Assembly (NCBI GenBank): GCA_021324465.1 | Contig: JAJPJB010000048.1 | Coordinates: forward strand, 1-64,000 | Direction: 5' to 3' | DNA: 64,000 nt | From: Hyphomicrobiaceae bacterium | Lineage (GTDB): Bacteria > Pseudomonadota > Alphaproteobacteria > Rhizobiales > Xanthobacteraceae | Program-made: the position numbers and the translations under genes | Shown here: positions 33,924 to 42,847 of the stretch, piece after piece | How positions within the stretch are numbered: the first letter of the stretch is position 1 | Layout: the number at the start of each line of letters is the position of its first letter | Notes under the pieces: generated by a model | Seen by the model: the letters and a program-made list of their open reading frames with translations, nothing else | Told to the model about the DNA's origin: nothing | Databases searched by the model: none

Positions 33924-35765
33924 ATGGAGCTGTTTGTCGCCCAGCTTCTGAACGGGCTGGTCTACGGCGTCCTCCTGTTTCTGATGGCGGCCGGGCTTTC
34001 GCTGATCTTCGGCCTGATGAATGTGGTGAGCCTGGCGCATGGCTCGTTTTTCATGCTCGGCGCGTACTTAGGTCTGGCCATCTTCAAGGCGACCGGCAGT
34101 TTCTGGCTGGCTTTTGTTTTGGCGCCGATCCCGGTTGCCGGTATTGGCATTGTGATGGAGCTTCTGTTCCTTCGCCCGCTCTATCGGCGCGGTCACATGG
34201 ACCAGGTGTTGCTGACCTTCGGCTTCACCTTTGTCTTTCTCGATCTGGTGCAAACAATCTGGGGCCGCGCCGTGCTGCACCTGTGGGCGCCGGCCGGGCT
34301 GCACGGTATCGTGCATATCGGGCTTGGTGTGTTTTCGGCCTATCGCCTGTTTCTGATCGGCTTCGGTTTTGCGATTGCGCTCGTATTGTGGCTCCTGCTC
34401 GAGCGCAGCCGGATTGGAGCGATGGTCCGGGCGGGCGTCGACAATGCGATCATGGCGGCCGGCCTCGGCGCCAATATTCCCGCGCTGTTCAGCGGCATTT
34501 TCGGCTTTGGCGTGGCGCTTGCGGCCTTGGGCGGCATCGCCGCAGCGCCGATCCTCGGCCTCTATCCCGGAATGGACAGCGAAATTTTGATCCCGGCTTT
34601 CATCGTTATTGTGATCGGCGGCATGGGCAGTTTGCGCGGCGCCTTCGTCGGCAGTCTGCTCATTGGCATCGTCGACACATTCGGCAAGGCCTATTTCCAA
34701 GGTGTGGCGCTGTTTCTGATCTATCTGGCCATGCTGGCCGTGCTCCTTGTCCGGCCGCAGGGGCTGTTCGGCATCAAATATTCCGATGCCTCCGTTGCGC
34801 CGGCCGTGACTACGACCAGCAGGCCAGCTTCGCTGCAGACGCGAACGTCCGAACTCGGGGTGCTGGTCGCGCTTCTTATCCTGCCGTTTCTGATGGGCGA
34901 TTATCCGCGCGCGCTCGTATCGGAAATTTTCATTTTCGCGATTTTCGCCATGAGCCTTGATCTTCTGCTCGGCTTCACCGGCCTGATGTCGCTCGGACAT
35001 GCCGCGTTTTTCGGTCTCGGCGCGTATGCGGTGGCGATTCTCGGTACGCAGTTCGAGCTCAATGCCTGGCTTGGGGTTGCCGCAGGCGTCGCGATCGCCG
35101 CCTGCGGCGCGGCCCTGATCGGTTTCTTTTGCGTGCGCACCGGCGGCATCCCGTTTTTGATGCTCACGCTCGCCTTCTCGCAGCTCGTATTCTCGGTGGC
35201 GCTGAAATGGCGTGACGTCACCGGCGGTTCGGACGGACTGACCATCGCCGAACAGCCGAGCTTCTTCGGCTTTAGTCTGTCAAGATCGCTCGTCATGTAT
35301 TTCATGACCCTGAGCTTCTTCGCTTTGACCTATTGGGTCCTGCGCCGGCTTCTCAACGCGCCGCTTGGCCATGCCTTTGTCGGCATCCGGGAGAACGAGC
35401 AGCGCATGATGGCAGTCGGCTATCCGACGCGGGCCTACAAGCTGCTGTCGTTTACGATTGCCGGCGCGATCGCCGGCCTTGCGGGAGGGCTCTACGCGAT
35501 TTTCAACGGCTTCATTTCGTCGGACGCGATCTATTGGACCGCCTCCGGCGATATTTTGATCATGACCATGCTCGGCGGCGCCGGGACGCTGGTCGGCCCC
35601 GCGATTGGTACCGCGCTGTTTCTCCTGATGAAGAATGTGGTGAGTTCCTACAGCGAGCATTGGCTGTCGATCATCGGTGCAATATTCATCTGCTGCGTCA
35701 TGTTCTTTTCCGGCGGCCTGTGGGGCGCCGCGCAAAAGCTGCAGTGGCGGCGGGTGGCAAAATGA
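33924..35765 (+). CDS. Fused branched-chain-type ABC permease (LivH-LivM)
   Basis: A 613-aa membrane protein joining both permeases. Residues ~1-290 are LivH-like (LVYGVLLFLMAAGLSLIFGL, then VIGGMGSLRGAFVGSLLIG) and ~300-613 LivM-like (LLLGFTGLMSLGHAAFFGLG, then AIGTALFLLMKNVVSSYSEH). The joint lies near residue 290-305 (SDASVAPAVTTTSRPA). A fusion fixes 1:1 stoichiometry of the two subunits. It overlaps the LivG gene by ATGA. Confidence 0.92.
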   Translation: MELFVAQLLNGLVYGVLLFLMAAGLSLIFGLMNVVSLAHGSFFMLGAYLGLAIFKATGSFWLAFVLAPIPVAGIGIVMELLFLRPLYRRGHMDQVLLTFGFTFVFLDLVQTIWGRAVLHLWAPAGLHGIVHIGLGVFSAYRLFLIGFGFAIALVLWLLLERSRIGAMVRAGVDNAIMAAGLGANIPALFSGIFGFGVALAALGGIAAAPILGLYPGMDSEILIPAFIVIVIGGMGSLRGAFVGSLLIGIVDTFGKAYFQGVALFLIYLAMLAVLLVRPQGLFGIKYSDASVAPAVTTTSRPASLQTRTSELGVLVALLILPFLMGDYPRALVSEIFIFAIFAMSLDLLLGFTGLMSLGHAAFFGLGAYAVAILGTQFELNAWLGVAAGVAIAACGAALIGFFCVRTGGIPFLMLTLAFSQLVFSVALKWRDVTGGSDGLTIAEQPSFFGFSLSRSLVMYFMTLSFFALTYWVLRRLLNAPLGHAFVGIRENEQRMMAVGYPTRAYKLLSFTIAGAIAGLAGGLYAIFNGFISSDAIYWTASGDILIMTMLGGAGTLVGPAIGTALFLLMKNVVSSYSEHWLSIIGAIFICCVMFFSGGLWGAAQKLQWRRVAK

Positions 35766-36505
35766 GCGTGCTCCGCCTCGATTCGCTTTATAAGTCGTTT
35801 GGCAACCTGGTGGTCACCGACAATATCAGCCTCATCGTCGACGCCGGCGAACGCCACGTTATCATCGGGCCAAACGGAGCCGGCAAGACGAGCCTGGTCA
35901 ATCAGATCGGCGGCCAGTTGCGCCCGAGCGCAGGCCGCGTATTGGTCAACGATCACGACATCACCGGCTGGCCGCCGGACAGCATCAGCCGCATGGGCGT
36001 GGCGCGCACGTTTCAGCGCAACAATCTGTTCCAGAATCTCAGTGTCGTCGAGAATATTCGGCTCGCACTCGAAGTCCGCCTCGGCAATCCGCTCAACTTT
36101 TTCGCTCCGGTCGGCCGCGATACGGCGATGTCCGAGCGCGCTACCCAATTGATGGCGCAGGTTCATCTCGATGGCGATGGTGCGCGGGCTGCCAGGACAT
36201 TATCCTATGGCGAGCAGCGACAGCTCGAGATCGCCATTGCGCTTGCGGGCGAACCCGAGCTTCTGTTGTTGGACGAGCCGACCTCCGGCATGTCGCCGAG
36301 CGAAACCGCTCGTATGATCGCTTTGATCGGCTCGCTGCCGCGAACGCTGTCCATCCTGATGATCGAGCACGACATGAAGGTCGTGTTCTCGCTCGCCGAT
36401 CGGATCACCGTGCTCCACTACGGCAAGGTGTTGGCTACCGGGACGCCTGCGGAAATCCAAGCCAACGATCGCGTGCGGGAAGTCTATCTCGGCATGGTGC
36501 ACTGA
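35762..36505 (+). CDS. Branched-chain-type ABC ATPase (LivG-like)
   Basis: A 247-aa ATPase from the ATG at 35762 inside the ATGA overlap; the track start at 35333 runs out of frame through LivHM. Walker A GPNGAGKTS (~37), signature LSYGEQRQLEIA, Walker B LLLLDEPTSGMSPSE and the H-loop IEHDMKVVF. The LivG insertion is present. It pairs with LivF to drive the fused permease. Confidence 0.92.
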   Translation: MSVLRLDSLYKSFGNLVVTDNISLIVDAGERHVIIGPNGAGKTSLVNQIGGQLRPSAGRVLVNDHDITGWPPDSISRMGVARTFQRNNLFQNLSVVENIRLALEVRLGNPLNFFAPVGRDTAMSERATQLMAQVHLDGDGARAARTLSYGEQRQLEIAIALAGEPELLLLDEPTSGMSPSETARMIALIGSLPRTLSILMIEHDMKVVFSLADRITVLHYGKVLATGTPAEIQANDRVREVYLGMVH

Positions 36506-37206
36506 TGCTCGAAGTCGATGCCATCAATGCCTATTACGGCGACAGCCATATCCTGCATGGCGTGTCCTTGTCCGTGCGGCCAGGCGAAGTCGTATGTCTG
36601 CTTGGCCGCAATGGTGCCGGCAAGACCACGACCATTCTCACCATCATGGGATATCTGCAGCCGCGGCCTGGTCGCATCCGCTACAAGGGCCGCGACATCG
36701 CTGGTCTGCCGCCTTACGCGCTTGCCCGGCTCGGCTTCGGTTTCGTGCCGCAGGAGCGCGGCATCTTCCCGAGCCTGACGGTGCGCGAGAACCTGACCGT
36801 CTTTGCGCGAACTGGCCGGGGCGGCGCGGGCTCCTGGACGCTGCCGCGAATTTTCGAGCTGTTTCCGGCTTTGCAGGCGCGGCAACGCAATCTCGGCTTT
36901 CAACTGTCGGGCGGCGAGCAGCAGATGCTCTCGATCGCCCGCGCGCTCATGCTCAATCCGAGCCTGCTTCTGCTGGATGAGCCCTCGGAAGGACTCGCGC
37001 CGATCATCGTGCAGCAGATCATCGAAGTCCTGCTGCGGCTCAAACGCGAAGGGCTCGCGATCGTTCTGGTCGAGCAGAACCTGTCGGCGGCTTTCGCCGT
37101 TGGCGATCGCCATCACGTCATGAACAAGGGGGAGATCTGCTTTAGCGGGAGCACGGCACAGCTTGAACGCGATGACTTTGTGCTGCGCGAATATTTGAGC
37201 GTGTGA
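36505..37206 (+). CDS. Branched-chain-type ABC ATPase (LivF-like)
   Basis: A 233-aa ATPase overlapping livG by one base. Walker A GRNGAGKTTT, signature LSGGEQQMLSIARAL, Walker B LLLDEPSEGLAP and H-loop VEQNLSAAF. It forms a heterodimer with the LivG-like ATPase. It is the last transporter gene of the operon; the alpha/beta hydrolase starts 112 bases downstream on the same strand. Confidence 0.92.
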   Translation: MLEVDAINAYYGDSHILHGVSLSVRPGEVVCLLGRNGAGKTTTILTIMGYLQPRPGRIRYKGRDIAGLPPYALARLGFGFVPQERGIFPSLTVRENLTVFARTGRGGAGSWTLPRIFELFPALQARQRNLGFQLSGGEQQMLSIARALMLNPSLLLLDEPSEGLAPIIVQQIIEVLLRLKREGLAIVLVEQNLSAAFAVGDRHHVMNKGEICFSGSTAQLERDDFVLREYLSV

Positions 37207-37318
37207 CGCCTTGGTGCAGTGCAGCTATTCCGAAGCCGGCATTCTCGTGCTCATGTCAATGTGCAATGCTTTGAAATAAAAGTAATAGTGGAAAAGTTTC
37301 GCGACGGGAGGAATTCGC

Positions 37319-38122
37319 GTGCAGATGGTGACCAGACCGGACATGGCAGTTGTGAAACTGTCCGGAATCGATCTTGAACTGTTCGATTCGGGACAAGACA
37401 CGCAGCCCCAATCTCCGATTTTGTTTCTGCACGGTGGCGGCGGTTTTCACCCGCAACAGCCTTTTGTTGCACCGCTGTCGACGAGGCGGCGCCTTGTTGT
37501 GCCGTCGCATCCGGGATTTGGCAGATCGAGCCTGCCCGACTGGCTCGATAGCGTCGACGACATCGCCTATCTCTATCTCGAATTGATGGACATCCTGCAA
37601 TTCGATCGCATCGATCTGATCGGCTGTTCGATCGGCGGTTGGGTCGCGGCCGAGATGGCGACCAAGGCGCCGGAACGGTTTCGCCGCCTGGTCATGGTCG
37701 GCCCCGTCGGTATCAAGGTTGGGCCGTCCGATCGGCTCGACATTCCCGACATCTTCGCCATGCCGCAGGCGGAGGTCGACAAGCTGCTTTATCACGACCC
37801 CGAGCGTATGAAGCCGGATCCCGCCAAAATGTCGGACGACGAGCTAGCCGCCATGTTTCGCGCTCGCGAGACGGTCGCGCTGCTGACCTGGGAGCCGTGG
37901 ATGCACAATCCGAAGCTCAAGCATCGGCTGCATCGCATCAAGGCGCCGACTTTGTTCATTCGCGGCGACAGCGACGGCCTGGTGTCGCAGACCTATCTCG
38001 AGGCCTATGCAAGTCTGTTACCTGATGCCCGCACCGTGACCATTACGGCGGCAGGTCATGTGCCGCAGCTCGAGCGGCCCGCGGCCTTCGCGGCCGAGGT
38101 CATGCAATTTTTCGGAGAATGA
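37319..38122 (+). CDS. Alpha/beta hydrolase (meta-cleavage/RutD-like)
   Basis: A 267-aa hydrolase starting at GTG 37319, 6 bases after GGGAGGA. The oxyanion HGGGG, nucleophile elbow IGCSIGGWVA, acidic residue RGDSDGLV and final histidine in AAGHVPQLERP give a full triad. The family hydrolyses C-C bonds of ring-fission products, esters or carbamates. It follows the LivKHMGF-type genes and is 1 base from the LLM gene, which points to a joint catabolic role. Confidence 0.87.
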   Translation: MQMVTRPDMAVVKLSGIDLELFDSGQDTQPQSPILFLHGGGGFHPQQPFVAPLSTRRRLVVPSHPGFGRSSLPDWLDSVDDIAYLYLELMDILQFDRIDLIGCSIGGWVAAEMATKAPERFRRLVMVGPVGIKVGPSDRLDIPDIFAMPQAEVDKLLYHDPERMKPDPAKMSDDELAAMFRARETVALLTWEPWMHNPKLKHRLHRIKAPTLFIRGDSDGLVSQTYLEAYASLLPDARTVTITAAGHVPQLERPAAFAAEVMQFFGE

Positions 38123-38123
38123 G

Positions 38124-39317
38124 ATGAGAGCGTGGCACTTCAGTGAGACGGCCTATCCTTATCTGCCGCCGGCCGAGACCTATCCGTCGATCCGGGTGTC
38201 GCTGCCCAATCGCATCTATGATCCGTTAAAGGGCGCGGCTTTGTATGACCGATTCATCGACGAATGGTTGGTTGCCGAAGACGAAGGCGTCGAGATCATG
38301 CTCAACGAGCATCATCAGACTGCGACCTGCGTCGATCCGGCTGCGCCATTGATGCTCGCGGCGCTGGCGCGCTTGAGCAAAACGGCACGCCTTCTCATCC
38401 TAGGCAATCCGATCGCCAATCGTCGGCAGCCGGTTCGCGTCGCCGAGGAAATGGCAATGATCGACGTGCTGTCGCACGGGCGGCTCGAGGCCGGCTTTGT
38501 GCGCGGTGTGCCCTACGAGGTGCTGCCGGCCAACAGCAACCCGGTGCGCATGAACGAGCGGCACTGGGAGGCGCTCGATCTGATCGTCAAGTGCTGGACA
38601 CATCACGACGGCCCATTCAGCCATGAAGGGCGCTTCTTTCATCATCGGGCGATCAATATCTGGCCGCGCCCCATTCAGCAGCCGCATCCGCCGATCTGGG
38701 TCAGTTCGACATCCACCGGCGGCGCCGCGCAGGTCGGCGCCCGCGGCTATATCCAGGCAACATTTCTCACCGGCTTCGAGACCACCAAGCGCATTTATGA
38801 GTCTTATCGCCGCGGCTGGCGCGAGGCCGGTCGCGGCCAGGACGTGCCGATCGACCGGCTTGCTTATGCTGCGCTGATCTATGTCGGCGAAAATGACGCG
38901 CGGGCGCGTGCCGGCGCGGAAAAGCTGCTCTGGTATATCACCGCCAACAAGGTGCCGCCGCACTTCTCCAATCCGCCGGGCTATGTGCCTGTGGCGATGA
39001 ATGTGCAATTGGCCAAGGGCGCGCACAATGTGGTGAGCGCTTACGGCACCAAGCAATCGACCGTGGAAGGCGCGATCGAAGCCGGTACCATGTTCGCCGG
39101 CACGCCCGATCAGGTGCTGGCGCAGATCAGGAAGCATTGGAATTACGTCGGCGGCTACGGCAATCTCCTGATCATGGGACAGGCGGGCTTCCTCGATCAC
39201 GAGGACACGGTGCATGGCATCCGCATGTTCGCGCGCGAAGTCTATCCGCAGCTCAAAGAGCTTTATCCCGACACCACGATTTCGGGGATGACGGAGCAAT
39301 TGAGCGCGGCGAGCTGA
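38124..39317 (+). CDS. LLM-class flavin-dependent monooxygenase
   Basis: A 397-aa luciferase-fold enzyme from the ATG at 38124, 1 base after the hydrolase stop; the track start at 38058 lies inside that gene. Landmarks are VEIMLNEHHQTATC, HGRLEAGFVRGVPYE and PHPPIWVSSTSTGG. The sequence differs clearly from the LLM at 31394, so the two are not a recent duplication. Translational coupling with the hydrolase suggests that they act on successive intermediates. A partner flavin reductase is not seen in the window. Confidence 0.88.
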   Translation: MRAWHFSETAYPYLPPAETYPSIRVSLPNRIYDPLKGAALYDRFIDEWLVAEDEGVEIMLNEHHQTATCVDPAAPLMLAALARLSKTARLLILGNPIANRRQPVRVAEEMAMIDVLSHGRLEAGFVRGVPYEVLPANSNPVRMNERHWEALDLIVKCWTHHDGPFSHEGRFFHHRAINIWPRPIQQPHPPIWVSSTSTGGAAQVGARGYIQATFLTGFETTKRIYESYRRGWREAGRGQDVPIDRLAYAALIYVGENDARARAGAEKLLWYITANKVPPHFSNPPGYVPVAMNVQLAKGAHNVVSAYGTKQSTVEGAIEAGTMFAGTPDQVLAQIRKHWNYVGGYGNLLIMGQAGFLDHEDTVHGIRMFAREVYPQLKELYPDTTISGMTEQLSAAS

Positions 39318-39339
39318 GCGAGATTGGCGCAAGCCAGGC

Positions 39340-40104
39340 TCAACGATGCCCGGCGTCCGACCAGGGCATGACGATGCGTTCGGCAACAACGACTGCGGCG
39401 AATAATAAGATGCCGAGCGCGCTCAGCCAGACCAGCGCCGCCCAGGCGAGGGCGCTGTCGAGCTGCGAATTCGCGCTGAGCAGCAGATTGCCCAGGCCGC
39501 TCACCGAGCCCACGAACTCGCCGATTACCGCGCCGATCACGGCCAGCGTCACCGCCACCTTCGCGCCGGCAAAGATGAACGGCAAGGCCGCAGGAAATTG
39601 GATCTTGAGAAAGATCTGAAGCGGTGAAGCGCGCAGCGAGCGCGCCAGTTCGAGCAGCGCGGGCGGCGTCGCCCGTATGCCTGCCGCAGTATCGACGACA
39701 ATGGGAAAGAAAGCGACCAAAAAAGCGATCACGAGCTTCGATTGCATGCCGAGTCCGAACCAGACCAGGATGATCGGCGCGATCGCGACCTTGGGAATCG
39801 ATTGGGTCGCAATCAGGATCGGGTAAAGCGTCAGGTTTAGAATTCGTGAGCTTGCAACGCAGACCGCAAACGGGATGCCGACGACGACAGCCAGCAAAAA
39901 TCCCAACACGCTCTCCGAGAAAGTCGGCCAGCTTTGCCGCAGTAGCGCGTCCCAATTTGCGGCGCAAGCATCAAAAATGTCCAGCGGGCTTGGCAGCACG
40001 ATCCGGCTGATCGCGAAGACGTCCGTGTAGAGCTGCCAAACAACAAGAATGACAGCGACACCAAGCAGCGGAAAAAGGGAGTTCTTGATTGCTCCTCGGG
40101 TCAT
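39340..40104 (-). CDS. ABC permease (SsuC/TauC/ThiX type)
   Basis: A 254-aa inner-membrane permease with six TM segments. The conserved EAA-like loop is seen as ELARSLRASPLQIFLKIQFPAALP, with the neighbouring LIATQSIPKVAIAPIILVWFG block typical of nitrate/sulfonate/taurine transporters. Its start overlaps the ATPase stop by 4 bases (ATGA), so SBP, ATPase and permease are translationally coupled. Confidence 0.9.
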   Translation of the reverse strand: MTRGAIKNSLFPLLGVAVILVVWQLYTDVFAISRIVLPSPLDIFDACAANWDALLRQSWPTFSESVLGFLLAVVVGIPFAVCVASSRILNLTLYPILIATQSIPKVAIAPIILVWFGLGMQSKLVIAFLVAFFPIVVDTAAGIRATPPALLELARSLRASPLQIFLKIQFPAALPFIFAGAKVAVTLAVIGAVIGEFVGSVSGLGNLLLSANSQLDSALAWAALVWLSALGILLFAAVVVAERIVMPWSDAGHR

Positions 40105-40922
40105 CGGGTGATTCCGAGCGCCCGTCCGGCTCTGTGTTCCAGCGCGGTGAATGCGGGCAGGTAGCGCATTTCCGACGCGCGCGGGTAGGGCAGGTCGACA
40201 TTGATATAGTCGGCGACAACCGCCGGGCGCCTGCTGAATACGACGATCGCATCGGAAATGTACACGGCCTCACTGATGCTGTGGGTCACAAACATCACGG
40301 TCGCGCCGGTCTTGCGGCGAATATCGAGCAGCAGGTCCTGCATCTCCATGCGGGTGAGCTCATCGAGCGCGCCGAATGGCTCGTCCATCAGCAGCAGCTT
40401 TGGCTTGTGGATCAACGCCCGGCACAGCGCGACGCGCTGCTGCATGCCGCCGGAAAGTTGCGACGGGTAGGCGTGTTCGAAACCCGCAAGACCGACGAGC
40501 GTCAGCATCTGCTTGGCGGCGCGCACCGCCTCGGCATCGGCGCGTCGCAGGATCTCCATCGGGAAGAGAACATTGGCAAGCACGGTCCGCCATGGCATCA
40601 GGTTGGCCTGCTGAAACACCACACCGAAATCGGGCTGTGGCTCCTGGACGTCGCGGCCGTTGATCTGAATCGTGCCGCTCGACGCCGACAACAATCCGCC
40701 GACGATCTTGAGAAAAGTCGTCTTGCCGCAACCGCTCGGGCCAAGGAGCGTCACCAGATGGCCCGCTTGCAAGTCGAACGTAATATTTTCGATGGCAACC
40801 AGCGGCGCCCGGCCGGACTGAGCGAAAGCTTGATGGACATCTTTGAAATGGCCGAACGGAACAGAGGCGCGTGGCGTGAGAGCTCCGCTGCAGATGTCTT
40901 CGCGTGTCGCAGCGCCCATCAA
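40101..40922 (-). CDS. ABC ATPase (SsuB/TauB type)
   Basis: A 273-aa ATPase with Walker A GPSGCGKTT, signature LSGGMQQRVALCRAL, Walker B LLLMDEPFGALDE and H-loop VTHSISEAVY. About 35 N-terminal residues precede the usual start, but the longer ATG overlaps the upstream stop by 4 bases as in a coupled operon. It serves the NMT1-like binding protein and the permease. Confidence 0.9.
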   Translation of the reverse strand: MMGAATREDICSGALTPRASVPFGHFKDVHQAFAQSGRAPLVAIENITFDLQAGHLVTLLGPSGCGKTTFLKIVGGLLSASSGTIQINGRDVQEPQPDFGVVFQQANLMPWRTVLANVLFPMEILRRADAEAVRAAKQMLTLVGLAGFEHAYPSQLSGGMQQRVALCRALIHKPKLLLMDEPFGALDELTRMEMQDLLLDIRRKTGATVMFVTHSISEAVYISDAIVVFSRRPAVVADYINVDLPYPRASEMRYLPAFTALEHRAGRALGITR

Positions 40923-41950
40923 GGCAGCATGGGAGTAGCTGGCAGAAAGCCCGCGGCGTAAATGTCTGCCGGGGCCGGCGGGGCGCCGCTGACACCGATA
41001 TATTTGGTGACAAAATCGACATTCGCTTTCATCTTCGCCGGATCAAACCAGCCGAGCCCGTTCTTTTTGGTATCGGCGATCACGGCAAGATCAGCGACCA
41101 CGCCGATCTCTGCCACGATACCGTCCGCTTTAAGCGTCGGCACGTATTGGATTTCATCGGCTGCCGCCTTTTGCGGATTGGCCAGCGCGAATTTCCATCC
41201 TCTCAGCGACGCGCGCACGAAGCGCCGCAAGACGTCGGGATTTTTTGCGATGGTGTCTTCGGTTGCGGCGATCCCGTTGCCGTAAAGTTCAAGTCCGTAA
41301 TCGGCGAGCAGCAGCGTGCGCAATTCTGTATTTGCACTTTTTGCGCCAGCCTCGAGACTAGGCTTGGCCATGACAAAAAACTCAATGGCCGGGATTTGTC
41401 CGGACAGCAACGTCGAGGCGCGTGCCGGCGGTGCTACATTGCTGATCGCGAGCTTGTTCGGATCGAGCCCTCTCTGAACCATAAAGCCCTGGATGATCTT
41501 CGGCGTGAAACTGCCGGCGCCGCTGCCGAGTGTGAGGCCTTCCAGTTGCTTCGGCGTGGTGACGTTGGCGCCGTTGGCGAGACTGAAAATCGCATAAGGT
41601 GCTTTCTCGTAATTCACCGCCAGTATCCTGAGCTTGGAGCCGTTGCCGCGGGCGATCACGACGCTCGGCACATCGACGAAACCGATATTCGCGGTGCCCG
41701 ATTCCACAGCCTGGATCACCTGCGCCGTGCCCTGGGCCGGTATGATGGAGATGTCGAGCCCTTCGTCCTTGTAATAGCCTTCGGCGAGCGCCGCATACCA
41801 GGGCGCGTGGCGGCCTAACGGAATGAAATCGAGCGAAAACACGACTTTGGTCGGTAATTGCGCATTTTGCGCCATAGCCCGATCGGACAGTGGCGCGATC
41901 AGCAGCGCGATGGTCGATATTGCGGCAGATGCGGGAAACCACGAACGCAT
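40919..41950 (-). CDS. NMT1/THI5-like ABC substrate-binding protein
   Basis: A ~343-aa periplasmic protein. The start at 41950 (MRSWFPASAAISTIALLIAP) follows a GGAGATAG site and leaves a signal peptide ending AMAQ; the track start at 41995 adds an unlikely leader. The mature part (KVVFSLDFIPLGRHAPWYAA, then EGYYKDEGLDISI) is the NMT1/THI5 pattern also found in pyrimidine-precursor, sulfonate and aromatic binders. LGSGAGSFTPK lies in the middle. First gene of the three-gene operon, divergent from the GntR gene. Confidence 0.9.
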   Translation of the reverse strand: MRSWFPASAAISTIALLIAPLSDRAMAQNAQLPTKVVFSLDFIPLGRHAPWYAALAEGYYKDEGLDISIIPAQGTAQVIQAVESGTANIGFVDVPSVVIARGNGSKLRILAVNYEKAPYAIFSLANGANVTTPKQLEGLTLGSGAGSFTPKIIQGFMVQRGLDPNKLAISNVAPPARASTLLSGQIPAIEFFVMAKPSLEAGAKSANTELRTLLLADYGLELYGNGIAATEDTIAKNPDVLRRFVRASLRGWKFALANPQKAAADEIQYVPTLKADGIVAEIGVVADLAVIADTKKNGLGWFDPAKMKANVDFVTKYIGVSGAPPAPADIYAAGFLPATPMLP

Positions 41951-42112
41951 TGGACCTATCTCCAGCGCCGCGAAAGCGGGTGAACCGGCGGTCATGGTGC
42001 CATCGAAAGTTTCGATCCGTCAACATATTTTCGAAAATCCGTTGATCCTGTAAAAAGCCTCGTGTATTCGATTAGAGCCGTGCGCCGCGCGGCTGCAGTC
42101 CCGGGAGGTCTG

Positions 42113-42847
42113 ATGCCGCCGTCGCCTGCCAAATCCGTCGCTCCGCCGACCCTGCAGGAATCCGCGCTGCGGCAGTTGCGCGCCGATATCATCGCCTGCC
42201 GGCTGATGCCGAATGAGCGCTTGCGCGTCGAAGCTTTGCGCGAGCGTTACGGCATGGGCATTAGTCCGCTGCGCGAAGCGCTGATGCGGCTCGAGGCCGA
42301 GGGCCTTGTCGAGCTGGAGCAGAACAAGGGATTTCGCGTTGCCGAAGTGTCGCATGAGAATCTGCGCGATCTGATGCGAACCAGGATCGAAATCGAATCG
42401 ATCGCGCTGCGCTGGTCGCTTGAGAAAGGCGGCGTCGAATGGGAGGCCAATCTGCTAAGCGCGTTTCATCGTCTGTCGCGCCAGACCAAGATCGATCCGG
42501 ACAATCCCGACGCCCTCAATGCGGCATGGCGCCGGGAGCACGCGGAATTTCACGCAGCGCTCGTAGCGGCGTGCGCATCGCAGACAATGATGTCGATTCG
42601 GTCACGATTGTTCGAACAGGCTGAGCGCTATGTCGCTCTTTCGATCATGGCGAACGCACCGCCGCGCGATGACGTGGCCGAGCACAAGCAGCTGATGCGG
42701 GCCGCGTTGAACCGGGAAATCGACAGAACACTGGATCTCAACCGGCTACACATCACCCGCACCTTCGATAAGGTTGCAGCGTCGCTCGCCGCTGGCAGAG
42801 ACGCGGCGGCGCGCGGCAAAGCGCAGAACGGCAAGGCGCTCAAATGA
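42113..42847 (+). CDS. GntR-family regulator with FCD domain
   Basis: A 244-aa repressor-type regulator from the ATG at 42113 (MPPSPAKSVAPPTLQES), which follows GGGAGGT; the track start at 42062 is less likely. The winged helix lies at ~12-75 (LRVEALRERYGMGISPLREALMRLEAEGLVEL) and the FCD ligand domain at ~85-225, with the metal/acid-binding pattern RIEIESIAL, WRREHAEFHAAL and VAEHKQLMRAAL. It is placed between the divergent NMT1 operon and the downstream Ldh2-RidA-cupin genes, both likely targets. It overlaps Ldh2 by ATGA. Confidence 0.9.
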   Translation: MPPSPAKSVAPPTLQESALRQLRADIIACRLMPNERLRVEALRERYGMGISPLREALMRLEAEGLVELEQNKGFRVAEVSHENLRDLMRTRIEIESIALRWSLEKGGVEWEANLLSAFHRLSRQTKIDPDNPDALNAAWRREHAEFHAALVAACASQTMMSIRSRLFEQAERYVALSIMANAPPRDDVAEHKQLMRAALNREIDRTLDLNRLHITRTFDKVAASLAAGRDAAARGKAQNGKALK

